A stretch of 6,548 bases of DNA from Microcaldota archaeon (GTDB lineage Archaea; Micrarchaeota; Micrarchaeia; Micrarchaeales; CABMGC01), in NCBI GenBank assembly GCA_021835105.1, contig JAKBQS010000045.1:1-6548 (forward strand). The letters run 5' to 3'. The notes under the pieces were generated by a model. That model did not search any database, was not told the DNA's origin, and saw nothing but the letters and a program-made list of their open reading frames with translations. The number at the start of each line of letters is the position of its first letter. Positions within the stretch are counted from its first letter, which is position 1. Made by a program: the position numbers and the translations under genes. This document shows, piece by piece, positions 5,464 to 6,548 of this stretch.

Positions 5464-5922
5464 GTGGCTAAAAAGAATGTAAAAAGTGAACGCGATAAGA
5501 AAGATGCGGGATTTTACCCTGCAGACCTTGATTACGCTAGGCATGTGAAGAAACTTGCCGGACTCTTGAATGCACCGTCAAAGTACCTGAATGTATTTTC
5601 AGATACTACACCTGATATAGACTTGGTCGAAAACGACAAGGAGATCAGGCTTAGGGTAGACCTTCCGGGAATAAGGAAGGAAGACATCAAGGTCACTGTT
5701 AACAGGGATAATGTGGTTGTCAGTGCAAGATCCGCATCTAACCACGAAGAGAAGGGGGAGAATTATTATTACAAGGAGAGGTCATCTTCGGGGTTCTACA
5801 GGAATGTCTCGCTGCCGTCCCCGGTAAACTCAAAGAATGCGAAGGCGAGATTCGAGAATGGCACGCTGGAGCTTACACTGGCAAAGGCAAAGCCTGAAGG
5901 CTCAAGCGTGAAGATAGAATAG
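5464..5922 (+). CDS. hsp20: Small heat-shock protein, Hsp20/alpha-crystallin family
   Basis: This 152-residue cytosolic holdase chaperone would bind unfolding proteins and assemble into oligomers. The alpha-crystallin domain spans about residues 50-141: PDIDLVENDKEIRLRVDLPG (50-69), the YKERSSSGFYRNVSLP segment (103-118) and the hallmark A-x3-NG-x-L-x-L (A128, NG at 132-133, L135, L137). The C-terminal V149-K-I151 matches the I/V-x-I/V tail motif that docks neighbouring dimers. The N-terminal arm is charged and Lys-rich. The start is GTG at 5464, 5 nt after GGGGTG (5453-5458); an ATG at 5462 overlaps it by one base but is out of frame and meets a stop after six codons. lipA begins 7 bp after the stop, with its ribosome binding site overlapping that stop, so the two genes form a tight operon. 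Length and motifs are normal for the family. Confidence 0.95.
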   Translation: MAKKNVKSERDKKDAGFYPADLDYARHVKKLAGLLNAPSKYLNVFSDTTPDIDLVENDKEIRLRVDLPGIRKEDIKVTVNRDNVVVSARSASNHEEKGENYYYKERSSSGFYRNVSLPSPVNSKNAKARFENGTLELTLAKAKPEGSSVKIE

Positions 5923-5925
5923 GAG
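5921..5925 (+). promoter_or_regulatory. Ribosome binding site of lipA
   Basis: AGGAG overlaps the hsp20 stop codon TAG (5920-5922) and lies 4 nt before the lipA ATG at 5930. This fixes the lipA start and indicates translational coupling with hsp20. Confidence 0.8.
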
Positions 5926-5929
5926 CAAC

Positions 5930-6548
5930 ATGAAACCTGAATGGCTTTCCATAACGCCCTCAAAAAACAAGCGTAATTACGATAGCGTAAAGGAGACTGT
6001 AGAGTCGCTTGGGCTTCATACAGTATGCCTTGAGGCACGATGCCCCAATATCTCAGAGTGCTGGAGCCAGAAGACCGCTACCTTTATGGTTATGGGCGAT
6101 ATATGCACGCGTGGATGCAGATTCTGCGCCGTATCGAGCAGCATGGGAGGTTCGCGCCTGGACGCTTCAGAGCCTGCCAAGCTCGCCGAAGCAGTAAAAT
6201 CATGGGGCTTAGAGTACGTAGTTATAACTACAGTATGCAGGGACGACCTTTATGACCAGGGGGCAGGGCATTTTTCAAAGTGCGTGAAAGAGGTTCGCAG
6301 GCTTAACCCGAACACCATAGTAGAAGTGCTTATACCTGACTTCCAGGGCGAGGATAAGCTGCTTGAAGAAGTTGTAGAATCAGGAGCCGCTGTTGTAGGG
6401 CATAATCTAGAGACAGTTGAACGGCTTACGCCTTCTGTGAGGGATGGGAGAGCGTCTTACGCTCTTTCGCTTAAGGTTCTAGCAAGGATAAAGGAGCTTG
6501 GGAGAGGCATTTACACTAAGAGCGCGTTCATGCTCGGGCTTGGAGAGA
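5930..6548 (+). CDS. lipA: Lipoyl synthase (radical SAM), cut by the window edge
   Basis: LipA inserts two sulfur atoms into protein-bound octanoyl groups to make the lipoyl cofactor of 2-oxoacid dehydrogenases and the glycine cleavage system. The first 206 codons of about 290-300 are present. The N-terminal KPEWL is typical. The auxiliary 4Fe-4S cluster motif C-x4-C-x5-C is at C33, C38 and C44, and the radical SAM motif C-x3-C-x2-C is at C59, C63 and C66. Further family landmarks are RDDL-x-D-x-GAGHF (104-115), GHNLETV and TKSAFMLGLGE near the window edge. Position 103, normally Asp in the TSVDRDDL stretch as I recall it, is Cys here, which adds an extra cysteine. The C-terminal RSSY-type serine that ligates the auxiliary cluster lies outside the window. 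The gene is coupled to hsp20 upstream. Presence of de novo lipoylation implies lipoate-dependent dehydrogenases elsewhere in the genome. Confidence 0.96.
   Translation, partial: MKPEWLSITPSKNKRNYDSVKETVESLGLHTVCLEARCPNISECWSQKTATFMVMGDICTRGCRFCAVSSSMGGSRLDASEPAKLAEAVKSWGLEYVVITTVCRDDLYDQGAGHFSKCVKEVRRLNPNTIVEVLIPDFQGEDKLLEEVVESGAAVVGHNLETVERLTPSVRDGRASYALSLKVLARIKELGRGIYTKSAFMLGLGE

Noticed and set aside
5796..6255. Short frames on both strands across the hsp20-lipA junction
   Set aside because: They overlap the hsp20 C-terminal motifs and the lipA cysteine motifs, which establish the true frames.
1..6548. CRISPR arrays, tRNA genes, insertion sequences, attachment sites
   Set aside because: Reading both strands by eye showed no spaced direct repeats, no cloverleaf-like T-arm signatures, no transposase motifs and no terminal inverted repeats; a covariance-model scan was not possible.

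Overview
The window is archaeal in character. Starts are preceded by TATA-like boxes about 25 bp from plausible transcription starts, leaders are short, ATA and AGG codons are frequent, TTG and GTG starts occur, and the M1 aminopeptidase is of the tricorn-interacting-factor F2/F3 type found in Thermoplasma-like archaea. Base composition is moderate, in the low-to-mid 40s % GC by eye. A Thermoplasmata or ARMAN/Micrarchaeota-like source would fit, but no rRNA or other decisive marker is present, so the lineage is inference. The window is gene-dense, with no gene-free stretch over about 110 bp, and I saw no tRNA, rRNA, CRISPR array, insertion sequence or transposase.

Layout. A minus-strand operon occupies 2305 to 1: a PrxQ/Bcp peroxiredoxin (TTG start), then 4 bp later a large M1 zinc aminopeptidase that runs off the left edge. 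A compact divergent promoter region (2306-2416) separates it from a plus-strand gene for an unrecognised 226-residue protein made of two duplicated beta-rich domains. That gene converges on a minus-strand phospholipase D-like membrane protein, and the two stop codons overlap. A second divergent promoter region (3673-3782) leads into a plus-strand series: a VIT1/CCC1-type metal transporter, an unrecognised 8-segment membrane protein built from two 4-segment repeats, a small heat-shock protein (Hsp20), and lipoyl synthase (lipA), which runs off the right edge.

How the genes may work together. Several products fit a stress and metal-handling theme: peroxide removal (PrxQ), metal export or storage (VIT family), protein holding (Hsp20), peptide trimming (M1 peptidase) and Fe-S radical SAM chemistry (LipA). 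This is inference from adjacency. Only two pairs look truly co-translated: peroxiredoxin-aminopeptidase and hsp20-lipA.

The points most worth a second look are: the duplicated membrane protein with intramembrane acidic residues repeated in both halves; the PLD-like enzyme with a transmembrane hairpin inserted in its catalytic domain; the duplicated beta-domain protein convergent with it; the VIT protein with a Lys where a metal-ligand Glu is expected; and the 36-residue Cys spacing of the peroxiredoxin. I did not see a clear new defence or mobile system.
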